Positions 35,841 through 48,058 of a stretch of DNA of 64,000 nt are shown here, one piece after another. The notes beneath the pieces were generated by a model. It was not told the origin of the DNA and did no database searches. It saw only the letters and a list, made by a program, of their open reading frames with translations. Within the stretch, counting starts at the first letter, position 1. Each line of letters opens with the position of its first letter. The position numbers and the translations under genes are program-made. This stretch comes from Zea mays (taxonomy: Eukaryota; Streptophyta; Magnoliopsida; Poales; Poaceae): assembly GCF_902167145.1 (NCBI RefSeq), contig NC_050096.1, positions 80,038,683 through 80,102,682 of the forward strand. Reading direction: 5' to 3'.

Positions 35841-36292
35841 TGTCAAGGACCTGGAATCCCCGACTTGCCGGACCACGGCTACGTAGCTCGTAGCCGTCGG
35901 CCGTCCTCTCCGGTTGGGGTTATGCCCCCCTAACCGCAGGCTTGTGAGGCTGGAGGTGGAAGAAGAGACAAATTCCTTATTGCTATAACCGTGCAGCATA
36001 GCTGGGTATATATGGCCGTCGGCCACCTACAAATGGAGCAAGTCTCCTTGATTTTCTCTAGCCTGATTGATTGCTTCTTTCCTATTCTTATCCCTCTTTC
36101 CTAATCTCAGCCCCTGCTATCTGTGGCTGATTTGCAGCACCTGATTTTAGCCCTCTTTCCTAATCTCAGCCACTTGCCATTGGTGGCTGATTTGCAGCAT
36201 GCGCTGCTGCCTGCTCTGCGGCCGCGCGCTCGGTTGCTCGCCGGACATCACGCGCGCGCCTGCGCCTAGTGAATGTATTACCGTACATGACA
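35841..36292 (-). repeat. 3' LTR of the Reina-like element (452 bp)
   Basis: Ends TGTCA...TGACA. Identical to the LTR at 40624-41075. A short tandem duplication inside repeats CCTAATCTCAGCC and GGCTGATTTGCAGCA twice. The end of the polyprotein frame (to 36166) lies within it. Confidence 0.96.
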
Positions 36293-37940
36293 TCTCTCCC
36301 GGCCTCGAAAACCAGCTCGTCCTCGAGCTGGAACTGTGGAAAGCTGGCCGTGAAGTCTTCAAGCTCCTCCCAAGTCGCTGCCGTCGCTGGTTCACCCTGC
36401 CACTGAACCAGGACCTGTTTAACGCCGCGAGCTAGGCGGCCAGCCAAGACCCGTGCAGGTGCAGACACGGCGGCGCCGTTGAGCGTGGCTGGCAGCGCCG
36501 GCGGTTCGGATGGTGGCGATCCCACAAACTTTCTGAGAACCCCCACGTGGAAGACGTCGTGGAGTCTGGCGCCGGCCGGAAGCTGTAGGCGGACTGCCAC
36601 GTCGTTGATGACTTCCTTGACGCGGTAGGGCCCGACATAGCGCGGCTTGAGCTTGCCTGCTGCCGAGCGTGGCAGTGTCGCGGACGGCCGCTGCCGTAAG
36701 CGAAGAAGGGCCCAGTCGCCCACCTGGTAGATGACTCGCCGGTGGTGTTGATCGTAGGCGCGGCGCTGGGACTCTTGAGCCTGGTGGAGACGGTAGCGGA
36801 CGTCGTCGAGGAAAGCAGCGCGCTCCTCCATCTCTTGCGCCACCGCGGGAATGCGTGCATCGCCCGGCTCATAGGATCGGATGGTTGGCGGGTCGCGGCC
36901 GTACACCACCCGGAATGGCGTGTCGCGGAGTGATGACTGGAAGGCAGTGTTGTAGGTGTACTCCGCCCACGGAAGCCACCGGAGCCACTGTCGAGGGCGG
37001 TCGCCGGTGAAGCAGCGAAGGTACATGGCGATGACGCGGTTGGCTGCCTCCGACTGGCCGTCTGTCTGGGGGTGGAAGGCGGAGGACATGAAGAGCTTGG
37101 TGCCCGTGAGCTCCATCAGCTCTGTCCAGAAGGCCGAAGTGAACACGGCGTCGCGGTCCGAGACGATGGACTGCGGAACGCCGTGCAGCCGCACCACTTC
37201 GGCGAAGAACGCCTGCGCCACCGATTCTGCCGTGTACGGGTGCGCCAGCGGGATGAAATGGCAGTACTTGCTGAAGCGGTCGACGACGGTGAGGATGACC
37301 GTCTTGCCTTGGGCGCTGGGCAGCGCCTCGATGAAATCGATGCCGATGTCGGCCCACACCGCCGAGGGGATCGGCAAGGGCTGTAGAAGACCGGCCGGCC
37401 GCAAGTGATCAGACTTGTATTTTTGGCACGTGCCGCATGCCTTGACGAAATCCTGCACAACACGGCGCATGTTTGGAAAATGGAAGTCGCGCTTCAGCCG
37501 ATGTAGGGTGCGTAGGACGCCTTCGTGGCCATCGTCGTGTATGGCAGCCACTATTTCCTGCAGGAGAGGGGACGATGCCGGGATGTAGAGGCGCCCATGC
37601 ATGGCGACCATCCCGCCCATGATGGACCACGGCGCCGTACGTGTGCCCGCGCGAATTTCCTCGCAGATGGCGACGAGGGCCGGGTCCGTAGCTTGGGCTT
37701 GGCGTAGCCGCGTGATGAAGTCGAAGCGGGGTGCGGATATAGCCATCAGCGCGCCCTCCTCGGTGTCTTTTCGGGACAGGGCGTCGGCGACGGTGTTCGT
37801 GGCACCCGAGCGGTACTCCACCTCGAAGTCGAAGCCCAGGAGCTTTCCCACCCAATGGTGTTGAGGGATGGTGGCCAGCCGCTGGTCGAGGAGGTACTTG
37901 AGACTGAAATGGTCAGTCTTGACGGTGAAGTGCCGACCCC
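36166..37940 (-). CDS. Reina-like RNase H end, integrase and chromodomain
   Basis: This frame continues the polyprotein after the shift at 37937-37941. It has the end of RNase H (VKTDHFSLKYLL), then the integrase zinc finger (H-D-D-G-H and ACGTCQK). The core has its catalytic residues in DIGIDFIEALP, SIVSDRDAVF and DGQSEAANR. The GPYRVKEV block precedes the chromodomain (KQVLVQWQGEPA, ATWEE). Chromodomains direct chromovirus integration to particular chromatin. The basic C-terminal tail, about 40 residues, is encoded inside the 3' LTR. The frame is open from about 38070, but residues before the shift belong to the wrong frame. Confidence 0.9.
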
Positions 37941-40513
37941 CACAAGTATGGCCGCCAATGGCGAACGGCCTGGACCAAGCCGATAAGTTCGCGCTCATAG
38001 GCGGCGAGGGCGCGATGCCGGGGAGCGATTGGCCGGCTGAAGAACGCGACCGGGTGTCCCTCCTGGACAAGCACCCCGCCGAACCCTGTGGCGGACGCGT
38101 CGCACTCCACCACGAACGGCTTGCTGAAGTCCGGCATGGCGAGCACCGGGGCGGAGGACACGGCTGCCTTGAGTGCTGCGAACGCTGTCATAGCCGCGTC
38201 GTCCCAGACGAAGCCATCCTTCTTGAGGAGGGCCGTCAACGGGGCAGCCACGGTGCCGTAGTTGTGGACGAAGCGGCGGTAGTACCCGGCAAGGCCGAGG
38301 AAACCGCGAACTGCCCGGACCGAGCGAGGTGGCGGCCAGTCGCGGATGGCGGCCACCTTGGCCGGATCCATAGCCACCCCGGCTGCCGAGATAATGTGGC
38401 CGAGGTAGGAGACGGCCGGCGCGCCGAAAGAGCACTTCGAGCGCTTGACGAAGAGCCGGTGGCGCTGCAGCTCGTCGAGAACCGCCCGGAGATGGCGGAG
38501 GTGATCGGCCCAGGTTTTGCTGTAAATTAGAATGTCGTCAAAGAATACCAGGACGAAACGGCGGAGGAATGGTCGGAGCACGTCGTTCATCAGCGCCTGG
38601 AACGTAGCCGGAGCGTTGCAGAGTCCGAACGCCATCACGAGGAACTCGTACAGGCCATCGTGCGTGCGGAAGGCGGTCTTGTGCACATCCTCCGGCCGCA
38701 TCCGCACCTGATGGTAGCCGGACCGAAGGTCGAGCTTAGTGAAGAACTTGGCGCCGTGGAGCTCGTCGAGCAGCTCCTCTACCACCGGGATCGGGAACGC
38801 GTCTTTGATGGTGAGGGCGTTCAGGGCTCTGTAGTCGACGCAGAAACGCCAGGAGCCATCGGGCTTCTTGACCAAGAGAACCGGTGACGAAAACGGGGAG
38901 TCGCTGCGGCGCACGATCCCTTGCTCGATCATCGCGGCGCACTGACGCTCCAGCTCGTCCTTGTGGGCAGCCGGGTAGCGGTACGGGCGGACAGCCACCG
39001 GCGATGCGTCGGGCTTGAGGAGGATGCGATGGTCGTGGGCGCGCTTGGGAGGCAAGCCCGAAGGAGCGGCGAAGAGCCCCCCAAACGAGTCCAGGAGAGC
39101 CTCCATCAACGCATCCCCCCCTGTCATGGTGCGCACCGCCGGCTGCGCTGCGCGTGGGGTACCCGTCCAGGAGACCGAGCGCCCTGGGCGCTGAAACGTC
39201 ATGCGGCGGGTGGCGAGGTCCCACACGATCGGTCCCAGGGCCCCCAGCCAACGCGTGCCGAGGACGACGTCGTACCCGGCCAACGGCATGACGAAGAGAT
39301 CGGCCGGGTATGGTTCGCCCTCGACGAGGAGCGGCGCGTTGCGGAGGACGCCGGCACAGGAGATCCGCTCGCCGTTAGCCACCATGGCCGTGAGACGTGG
39401 ACGGCGCTGGATGGGGAGGCCCGACCGGTGTGCTGCCGTCGCGGAGATGAAGTTGTGTGTACTGCCCGAGTCGAGCAGCGCCACCAGGGAGGCCGGACCG
39501 AGGGTGACCGCGATCTGCATGGTGTCAGTCGGCGCCACCCCGGCCACCGCCTGCAGGGAGAAGAGCGGGGCGTTGGGCTCGGCCGCGCCCGTGTCCCCGT
39601 CGACCCCGGTGTCATCGATCTCCACCCCATCCACAAAAAAGAGACGCCTGCAAAAACGATTGTGGCCCCGAGAGTACTTCTCGTTACAATTGAAACATAA
39701 GCCTTGCCGACGACGATCCGCCATCTCCTCGGGTGACAGGCGGCGAGCGCCCTCGCCGCGCGCGTGTGCTGCACCCACCGGCGGCGCTGGCAGGGCCAAG
39801 GGAGGAGGTGGCGCCGGTAGTGTCGGAGCGGCTGGTCGTGGAGGGGGCGCCGGCAGAATACCCCGCGCTGCCGGTCTTGTCGCCGCCTGGACGCGGGCGA
39901 TCTCCAGCTGTTCCACCTCCCGCGCCAGGCTCATCGCGGCGCTGAGAGTGTCGGGGTGTAGGATGCGCACCGAGTGACTGAGCGGCGGCAGCAACCCCCC
40001 CGTGTAGAGCTGGACGCGCTGCGCCTCCTCCATCGGACCGGCGTGGGGTAGGAGTTCCTGGAAACGGTTGGAGTACTCTTCGACCGAGCCGGTGCGGCGG
40101 CATTCGGTGAGCTCGAAGAAAGGCGCGGACCGGCTGGTCGGCCCGAAGCGCAGGTTGAGCTGCTCCTTGAACCGGCGCCAGGACGGGGTGCCGTCATCCT
40201 CTTGCAGCTGCATGTACCATAGTTGCGCGGTGCCTTCGAGACTGTATGAGGCCATCCACACTTGCTCCTCTGGCGAGGAACGATGTTGGCGAAAGTATGA
40301 CTCACACTTGTTGATGAAGAGGAGAGGATCGGTCTTGCCATCAAACCGAGGGAAGTCCCATTTCTGGAACTTAGGCAGGCGGTCGGTGTCGCGAGGGCGT
40401 TCCTGCATGGTGCCGCCGGCGGACGACGACGCGGACTTCTCTTTGAGGCCGGAGATGTCGGCCTGCATCTCCTGCATCATCTTCACGACGTCGGCAAGGG
40501 TGTACTCCGACAT
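37913..40513 (-). CDS. Reina-like gag-protease-RT-RNase H
   Basis: The first ATG gives MSEYTLADVVKMMQEM, 866 residues; the open frame extends back to the primer site without a better start. Gag core (FPRFDGKTDPLLFINKCESY, then WRRFKEQL) is followed by an unusual zinc knuckle, CFNCNEKYSRGHNRFC, whose spacing departs from the standard CCHC. Protease has LLDSGSTHNFI. RT has the catalytic [10 protein letters not shown]. RNase H starts at VECDASATGFG. The frame ends shortly after RNase H begins its second half, at a one-base shift relative to the next frame. One long fused gag-pol frame is typical for Reina elements. Confidence 0.92.
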   Translation of the reverse strand: MSEYTLADVVKMMQEMQADISGLKEKSASSSAGGTMQERPRDTDRLPKFQKWDFPRFDGKTDPLLFINKCESYFRQHRSSPEEQVWMASYSLEGTAQLWYMQLQEDDGTPSWRRFKEQLNLRFGPTSRSAPFFELTECRRTGSVEEYSNRFQELLPHAGPMEEAQRVQLYTGGLLPPLSHSVRILHPDTLSAAMSLAREVEQLEIARVQAATRPAARGILPAPPPRPAAPTLPAPPPPLALPAPPVGAAHARGEGARRLSPEEMADRRRQGLCFNCNEKYSRGHNRFCRRLFFVDGVEIDDTGVDGDTGAAEPNAPLFSLQAVAGVAPTDTMQIAVTLGPASLVALLDSGSTHNFISATAAHRSGLPIQRRPRLTAMVANGERISCAGVLRNAPLLVEGEPYPADLFVMPLAGYDVVLGTRWLGALGPIVWDLATRRMTFQRPGRSVSWTGTPRAAQPAVRTMTGGDALMEALLDSFGGLFAAPSGLPPKRAHDHRILLKPDASPVAVRPYRYPAAHKDELERQCAAMIEQGIVRRSDSPFSSPVLLVKKPDGSWRFCVDYRALNALTIKDAFPIPVVEELLDELHGAKFFTKLDLRSGYHQVRMRPEDVHKTAFRTHDGLYEFLVMAFGLCNAPATFQALMNDVLRPFLRRFVLVFFDDILIYSKTWADHLRHLRAVLDELQRHRLFVKRSKCSFGAPAVSYLGHIISAAGVAMDPAKVAAIRDWPPPRSVRAVRGFLGLAGYYRRFVHNYGTVAAPLTALLKKDGFVWDDAAMTAFAALKAAVSSAPVLAMPDFSKPFVVECDASATGFGGVLVQEGHPVAFFSRPIAPRHRALAAYERELIGLVQAVRHWRPYLWGSALHRQD

Positions 40514-40608
40514 GGTGCTGGGGGCAGAGGAGCGGGTGGGAGATGGTGGTGTTGTGCGGCTGGTGGGGGGTTCGGTGGACTGGGAATTGCTGGACGAAGA
40601 TCGCCGGA

Positions 40609-40620
40609 CTCGTGATACCA
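40609..40620 (-). other. primer binding site of the Reina-like element
   Basis: The minus strand reads TGGTATCACGAG three bases after the 5' LTR, matching the initiator tRNA-Met complement in its first eight bases. Confidence 0.75.
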
Positions 40621-40623
40621 AGC

Positions 40624-41075
40624 TGTCAAGGACCTGGAATCCCCGACTTGCCGGACCACGGCTACGTAGCTCGTAGCCGTCGGCCGTCCTCTCCGGTTGG
40701 GGTTATGCCCCCCTAACCGCAGGCTTGTGAGGCTGGAGGTGGAAGAAGAGACAAATTCCTTATTGCTATAACCGTGCAGCATAGCTGGGTATATATGGCC
40801 GTCGGCCACCTACAAATGGAGCAAGTCTCCTTGATTTTCTCTAGCCTGATTGATTGCTTCTTTCCTATTCTTATCCCTCTTTCCTAATCTCAGCCCCTGC
40901 TATCTGTGGCTGATTTGCAGCACCTGATTTTAGCCCTCTTTCCTAATCTCAGCCACTTGCCATTGGTGGCTGATTTGCAGCATGCGCTGCTGCCTGCTCT
41001 GCGGCCGCGCGCTCGGTTGCTCGCCGGACATCACGCGCGCGCCTGCGCCTAGTGAATGTATTACCGTACATGACA
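40624..41075 (-). repeat. 5' LTR of the Reina-like element (452 bp)
   Basis: Identical in sequence and length to 35841-36292. 41081-41327 beyond it is AT-rich with a short duplicated AATAATTAGATCCGG. Confidence 0.96.
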
Positions 41076-41327
41076 TCGTCATATGATAAAAGTAGGCATA
41101 ATTAACCAAAATAAAAAACAAAATAATTAGATCCGGTCAAAATAAAAAAAGAAAATAATTAGATCCGGAAAAAAATTGTTCTTTAATTTGTTTGGTTGCA
41201 GATACAAGGAGCCAAACTTTATTCTTATTCCGGTTTCTATTCTCGCTCAACCGAAAGAATCGTAATTACACTTTGCTTATTTGAATTTTGTAAGACTATA
41301 TTTAGGTTATGTGTGTTATATCTCGTA

Positions 41328-41482
41328 CTTCCTCCGTCTTAAAATATAGTTTTTTCCAGCCCTCTTTTTTTTATATTCAAATGAATGATAACATATCATT
41401 GTATACATATCAACCACATTCTTAGATTTACTAATGAATATATATTTAGTTTAAAAAGGATATTATTTTAGTATAAAGGAAG
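41328..41482. mobile_element. Stowaway-like MITE
   Basis: A 155-bp element starting CTTCCTCCGTCTTAAAATA and ending AAAGGAAG, flanked by TA at 41326-41327 and 41483-41484. It is the typical grass Stowaway (Tc1/mariner) form. 41483-41881 holds no gene. Confidence 0.75.
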
Positions 41483-41881
41483 TATTTAATTTAGTCTAAA
41501 AAGAATACTATTTTAGTACGTCATATTCGCTGTGGCTTTAATCCGATAGCGGTTGCGGCTTCTATAGTATTTAATTTAGTTTAAAAGTAATACTATTTTG
41601 TCTCTTGTTTGAATTAAATTTTAGTTATATAATCTAATTATTATAGTCGCATATATCATACAGGAATTTAACCTCTACTTGTACTTAAAAGAAGTGCAGT
41701 CATCACCGGAGAACAACCGAAGGTCCAGGGCTACATATAGACATTGGGCCTCAGTTATCCTAAACCAAAACTAAGATGGACACACGGATTAGGTATTAAA
41801 GGCCCATTTTCTAGTCTCACTGATCCCAAACCGAAACTAAGATGTAGCCAAATAATGGGTTATTGGACGTTAGGCTATTTC

Positions 41882-42285
41882 CACTACGAGTTTCATTGCG
41901 TTCACTAAATAAACATGCCATTTTTTCGTTGGCCAAAAACCAATGAAAATAAAGAGTAAACTGACGAAAACATGTTTTTTGTTGGCAAATCGACAAAAAT
42001 ATGTGATTAAAGAAACTTCGACGGAATCATACATGTTTTTTTGTCGGGGCCCACGAAAAATATATTTTCATCAATTCACGAAAGTCGACGGAAAAAGTTT
42101 TTTCACTGGTTTGCTAAACCTATGAAATAAACTGATGCTATTTTGTCGACCAAGTGGCCAACAAAAATACTTCGCCACTCGGACATTAATTTCGTCGATC
42201 ACATGCCTGGTGAATTTAAATGACACAATGTACATTGTTTTGTCGGTTTTTTTATCGACGAAAATAATGTTTTCTAGGGTTTTAA
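41882..42285. mobile_element. CACTA-like transposon fragment
   Basis: It starts CACTACGAGTTTC and contains many TTGTCG/CGACGAAA motifs, the subterminal repeats of plant CACTA elements. The right terminus is not intact. 42286-42933 is AT-rich and non-coding, with a short perfect palindrome, ACATCAGATAT and its inverse, at about 42314-42338. Confidence 0.5.
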
Positions 42286-42933
42286 CCTCTATTCTAGATT
42301 TACAATTCAATCTACATCAGATATCACATATCTGATGTGGATCTACATACATATCACATATATACACAATTCAATCCACACAGTTCAAATAATCTACTTT
42401 TGAAACCACATAGTTCAATTGTTCGAAATATCACATAGTCCATGTGCGTAGTCCAAATGACACAAACCAAAAGTAGTGACAAAGTAGTGGCATAAACATA
42501 TCAATGGATAACCCAGCTGGCTACTGCTCCAATGTAAAAGACTGATAAATATGAAGGAGAAAAAAATTTGTGCATATAAAGTCTCATGATAGTCAGGTGC
42601 TAATGACACAATCGCTTTCGGTTGTATTGAGGGACGTTCTTTCAAACAATGTTAGAAAAAACAATCACAAAGCTATGCACTTTCCTGAATGCAGTGTCAC
42701 ATAAGGTAATCGGTCCATGTAGCCTAGATAGGTTACATAACAACATTATGCAATGACTGATCGGTTGTAAGCTAATTTTTCTTCCATCCTTCTATGATAT
42801 TATGACACGCATCATGGTCCATGTTGTCAAAGAGATTGGTATTCTTGAACTTGTCTTACTATATAATATGTTCCAATTTGAGATGTACATGGAAATTCTA
42901 TAGAAGTATGTCTACAAACGTTCTAGCCCTAAA

Positions 42934-43708
42934 TAGGGATGGCAGTGGGTACACATATGGGTAAATAACTTGGGTAAGTATCAGTCAGGCACAAGCATAG
43001 GTGGAATTTGTTACCCGCGGGTATGGGGTATCATGGATAAATTTTTGGTGGGTATGGATCGGATATGCAATATCCATACTTGTTACCCGATGGATATCTG
43101 ACATGTGGGCCATTCGGATTCAACCCCTATACATTATCCCAATTCCTAATTCTTCTTCAATCATTCAATCCTAACCCAAGTGGGCCAAGCCCATGCCGTG
43201 CAACTACCACCCCATCCTCTAGTGCTTAGTTGCCGCCTATCACACCCCATCCTCCACCCCTAGCGCGATCAGCACTTTCCACAACCCGTAGCACCCCCAT
43301 CCTACTTCCTCCCACTCGCTCCGTCGTGCCCCCATCCTCCAGCCGTCCAGCGCGTGCCGCAGCTAGCCGCTTTGCCACGCCACCTTTCTCCACCTCATCG
43401 ACTTGTCGTGCCACCTTTCATCGTAGTGTCTCCATCTCCATGCCACACTAGTGCCCCCATTCACTCAATGCAGCCTTCCTCCACACACGAATGGATAGAG
43501 TTGTCGTGACACCTTCCTTCTCAGGTAAGAGATAGAGTAGCTGAAAATGTAGTGGGTGGCGGGTAATGGGTATCCGTCGGATAGCGGGTATGAGTATGGG
43601 TATAGATCCATATCCACAAGAGTATATGGGTATGGGTTGCACTTTGTCTTGCGAGCATGGGTTCGTGAACCATCTATCCATGTCATACTCGCTTGATTGT
43701 CATCCCTA
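42934..43708. mobile_element. non-autonomous hAT element
   Basis: Ends are TAGGGATGGCAGTGGG and GATTGTCATCCCTA. Flanking octamers GCCCTAAA (42926-42933) and GCCCTGAA (43709-43716) match at seven of eight positions. It is 775 bp, without transposase, with GGGTATGGGTAT-type motifs on both sides and a C-rich middle. Confidence 0.82.
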
Positions 43709-43716
43709 GCCCTGAA

Positions 43717-46700
43717 GGATGTTTTTCTAAGGGTTACGAGATGGAAGAGGTGATTGAGTTATGTGCTGACTACATCAATAAACTTAAGCCAATTGGTGTT
43801 TCATTGTCATGTCATGAGGACAGACTAGCATGAAAAGGGTCACTTGGAATGAAAACAATATAAACTAATAGTATTTTTTCATTCAATGAAACACATTACA
43901 TGATACTTCAATAGTCTTGTTTGGTGGCTACATATATTGATGACCATAAGAACTTCCTATGTTGTAAAACCTGGGGTAAGTCTGAGCCCTAGATTACATG
44001 TCAGCATATTGATTCTTTTATAGGTGGTTGCAATAATATCTGATAGTTGATGATGGTATAGATAATCAACTAGCACGGTTAGCTAGGGGTCTATCTTCCT
44101 CGATCTAGACATTCCAAGTACTCCAAGGTTTCAAGGGTGCAGCGAGTAGTGGGCACGATGTCCTCGAGTGGGGGTGCCATTGGTGCGAGGGGAGGCGACG
44201 TGGCAGTAGGCGATGAATGAGGTGGTCTTCGTGGTTGGCTCGTCTACGACCATTATGGTGGTGGTGGCTATGTTCGATCCATGCAAATGTACATCATAAG
44301 CCCTAACATGGCCTGTTATGGAATTTATGGTACTTTTTAGGGGCCATCATGGTTTAGGGTTTAGGGATTTTTGAGTTGCTGTAACTTGTAAGCTTATGCA
44401 TGCGTAAAAGTGATAAGTGATAGATCGGCCTAGTCAAATTTGTGGCGTGTCTTGCCTTCTCTCTCTCTCTCTATGTCGGGTTATTCGAGGTTGGATGGAC
44501 CTTTGGTCAGGTGGCGGTAAATCTGAACCCTAGGGGGAAATTTAGGGGGTTTTATTGGGGTAAGTCAAACCCGATAAAATTTATAAATCCTTTAGCAAAA
44601 TACTGTTAAAGTTAAAAAAACATCATATCATTTAATAAAACTTCCTTAGTGACCCCAACAATGTCCTTGGTTGGACTCGTCACTGCCAAACCCTCTTGGG
44701 TCATTGGGTCAAGAGTCCTTACATGAGGTTGTCGCAAATTGCTATGCACTCGTCGATTTTGGGAAACGATTGTTGTCCCGTTCCACCGCCTCATTTGATG
44801 GCGCATCATTGGTTGGTGCAACGACTGGTGTAGTGTGAGGAAACATCTAAGGAGTTCTTAGTAATGATATTTGTGCCCTATATGGTGGCCATTATGTAGG
44901 CACAATGCATTCATGAGCCTTTCAAATTATCTGTGATCCACTGTAGCCAAGTCATCTGGTTACACTGGTCATAGGGACCACACCATTCTCCTATCACATG
45001 GTCAGGGGAGGTTGCGATGTTGACATCGTTTGTCCCCCGTGTTGCTAGGGTTGTGTGGCTCATCCCTATGATCTGGGTGGTTCCACACCTAGTCACTGAA
45101 GAGGACGCCAACCTCTTCTTCTCTGGAGGCATGATTGGTAGTAATCGCCATAAAGTTCGGTGATGGTTTTAGGACTGCTGCAGCCAAGTTTATGCACTAG
45201 CACCTTATTAGTGGTACCATAGATAAATGACCCAACGATATCAAAACTGCTGACACCGAACAAGTCGTTGCACCACTTAGAAAATAGTCTGATTTATTCT
45301 CCTAGGGTATCATCCAGCCATTGCATGCAACTTTTCAAGTCCTAAGGGTACCCAGGGCATCACATGTCCCCTGGATGTTACCAACAAAAATTCTGTCTAG
45401 GTTGGGCCACCCCTAGATGCATCCTTTCGAGAGGTACTTGAGACAAGTTCAAGCCAACTTTGCTAGGTGAATGGGAAAGTACTAGATGATTATCATGTTG
45501 TCACTTGCTCCTCCCATATGAAAAATGAGGCAATAATCCTTGAGCCAGATGGATGTGTTGGTGATCCCATCATATTTGGCAATGTTGGCTAGGGAAAGAA
45601 ATGCTAGGGAAACTCTGCAGCCTAGATGGCATGTACAAATGCTCGAGGCCCTAAGCACTTTTTCAGGTTATTGTGGATGTTGTCTTTGCTATGGCTTGTG
45701 CCCTAGGTCATTCACTTGGGTGTCACGTGTTGACTGTGACACTCATGTCATGGACCTCTATCCATTGACTGACTCCCCTTGATGAGGAGATGACCTATCT
45801 AGAGGCATCATGGGTGTGCTGGGTGGCCACATGTTCGCTCAGCCCTAGAGCTTGAGGTATGTGGCTTTTGCCTGGGGACCCTTCGGTTCTAGGATTGCCC
45901 ACAACATTACAACCATGACGGCAATGTTCTGGCTGGCCCACGAAAAATATTGCGGCCCATCACTCCTACCAACATCATTATCGTTGTAGGAAGGACTGCA
46001 GTGGGCGCCGACGCTATTAGCGTGATGCAAGTGATGTCATTCAGCCTCCTATTGGAGGTCGTTGAGTCAGGCTGCATTATTAGTGCTAGCTCTTCATGCT
46101 GCCCCTTTGCTCCGCCTCAGGTGTTGTTTAGCATGGGCTTGTAGGTACTCCACCTCTTGTACAAGAGAGTGCTACTCCTTGGTGAGGTATGCCCTCAACA
46201 GAGTTGATGCACCATCCCCCTTAATGACGTAGCATATGTAGAGGGATGGCTCGTTGGAGGTGTCCTTTGGCTCTAACGAGGAACCATCACTAGAAGTGTT
46301 CAGGCTGTTGTAGAAAGATGAGGGGTCTAGACTCATTACGTTGATGAGACCAGGCTCGTATGCCTGATGAGCTCTAGGTGGTGCAACATCGATGACCGCC
46401 CCACTTCGTGCAATGTCACGTGGGTTTGGGACCAGACTCATTTCGTCAGCCACTAATGGCCCTACTTGGGTTTGTGACCCTTTAGGTATTTGGAATTAGA
46501 TAACCCCATGTTGTTTTCTTGCAGGCCACACACAGAGTGTCAGACTGTGGCATCAGCCTATGAACATAGGTCTCTTTTGGCCGACCCTCCCATGGCCCGA
46601 CCATTGGATGAGCCTTTAGGGACACTTGGATCTACTATTGTCTGAGGGGTTGCGATAGTGAGCTTCAAGCTGCCATCCCTTATGGCGACGAAATCCAAGG

Positions 46701-48058
46701 TCCCAAAGGTGACCTTGGTTTCGAGGGCGAAGGCGCCACATGAAGTGATTAGAGCCATCAAAAGCAAATTGTGGTTCATGATTTCTCCTTACTTGGTGCG
46801 ACAAATGTCATGGTAGTGCGCCCGCAACAAGTAAATTTGAAGGTTGGAAAGGGGCTTGTGATGTCATTGTCCAATGGCCTTGCTCTTCACGATCTTGAGA
46901 GAGAGAGGAGATTTAGACTAGTATGAAGAGAACTCCTATGTCCAAATGGTGCTAAAGTCTTTGTTACTGGTTTTAGTGTTACACGGTGGAGCATTGGGCT
47001 AAGTTCTTTTGCCCCTTACAATGGCCCCTCATCGCTTTATATAGTCAAGGGAATGGGTGGCCATCGTTACATGGAGATTTTGATAGGGTATGCCATTCTC
47101 TGCCTTCGGATACAATCTTCTTTGGTTCCTCCTTGAAGTTCCTGCCATGGCAAGCGTGCTTGCCATGTCATTCCTAAGCCGACCAAACCATGTGGTAATT
47201 GGGCCCTGTAGGTGCTTGGAGCCTTACCATGAGATACGTCTCTAGGGGCCGTACAAGTAGTTTTCCTCGTAGTTCCCTTCTTATACTCATGTCTTGTCCA
47301 TGTCTTTTGAATTTCTTATATCTAAGGTGAGGGCCGTCGTAGTTCGTGGCTACTTGTTCATGCTTTTGAGGCTAGGTGGTTAGGTAAAGAGTTCTTGGAG
47401 TCCTTCGTACAGTACCCGTGCCCACTTGCCATGTAACTTATGTTAGAGGCATGTATTAAAAGGTCAATGAGTCTTAAATGTGTTAGCCTTATATGTTACT
47501 TTTGGGCCATAGTGTCTCATCGAAAATATATAGTCTACATTGGCCCTGACTAAGGTTGGGGTCGACTGATCGGGGAGACCTAGATCAGAGCTTGTCTGAG
47601 GTGATAGAGGTTGGGACCGACCTGTTGGAGGGTCTAGATCAGAGAATCTCTGGTCGGGACCAACCTCGAGGGTTCACGTTGGGAAAACTCTGGTCAGTTT
47701 TGTCAAGGTCGGGTCTAACTTGGTTGAGGTGAGGTGGGGTCTACCCTGCTCGAGGTCATCTCATGCCACATAAAGCTCTTATATCTTAGAGTGGTCTTTT
47801 ACACTATTTTAAGGTACCTCACGTATGTGTGTGCGTCAACAGTGTTACAGCTATGGCACACCCGATGACCCCGAAGATCTCGACGGCCCTGATGCCATCG
47901 GACAACTTTGGAGGCCCTAACACCTCAAACAGCCCTAGAGGATCCTGTGAGCCATAGAGGCCTAGCGTCGGACAGCCCCAATGCCTCCGCATAACTTTGG
48001 ATGGCCCTAAGCCCCAGAATAGCCTTGGGCACCCCAATGCCCTCGAATATATTTAATA
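43717..48058 (-). mobile_element. heavily decayed retroelement region
   Basis: No intact genes. Minus-strand fragments at about 46172-46453 read like the N-terminal gag of a gypsy element (YEPGLINVMSLDPSSFYN), with a coiled-coil-like stretch just downstream. Many stops and shifts separate other fragments. The part 46810-48058 may be its leader or LTR, with repeated GGTCGGGACC-type and CGGACAGCCCC-type motifs. No LTR pair could be delimited. A short CT microsatellite lies at about 44460-44473. Confidence 0.4.
46172..46453 (-). pseudogene. gypsy gag N-terminal fragment
   Basis: A 93-residue fragment (from MADEMSLVPNPRD) with the YEPGLI...DPSSFY block that I associate with maize gypsy gag proteins. 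It is not continuous with any zinc knuckle or pol. It is a remnant only. Confidence 0.45.

Larger units (their letters stand above)
35841..41075 (-). mobile_element. complete Ty3/gypsy chromovirus, Reina-like
   Basis: A full-length 5235-bp element with LTRs 35841-36292 and 40624-41075 (452 bp each, identical by eye). The target duplication TCGTC is at 35836-35840 and 41076-41080. Genes are on the minus strand: gag, protease, RT, RNase H, integrase, chromodomain. Small size, short LTRs and a chromodomain fit the Reina lineage. Coding capacity is complete except for one frameshift at a C-run (37937-37941). Confidence 0.95.

Noticed and set aside
40514..40621. N-terminal extension of the Reina-like gag to 40621
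   Set aside because: It would start at a TTG that overlaps the primer binding site; the ATG at 40513 is the plausible start.
42071..42335. Small open frames on both strands near 42.1-42.3 kb
   Set aside because: They fall in CACTA subterminal repeat sequence and show no domain.
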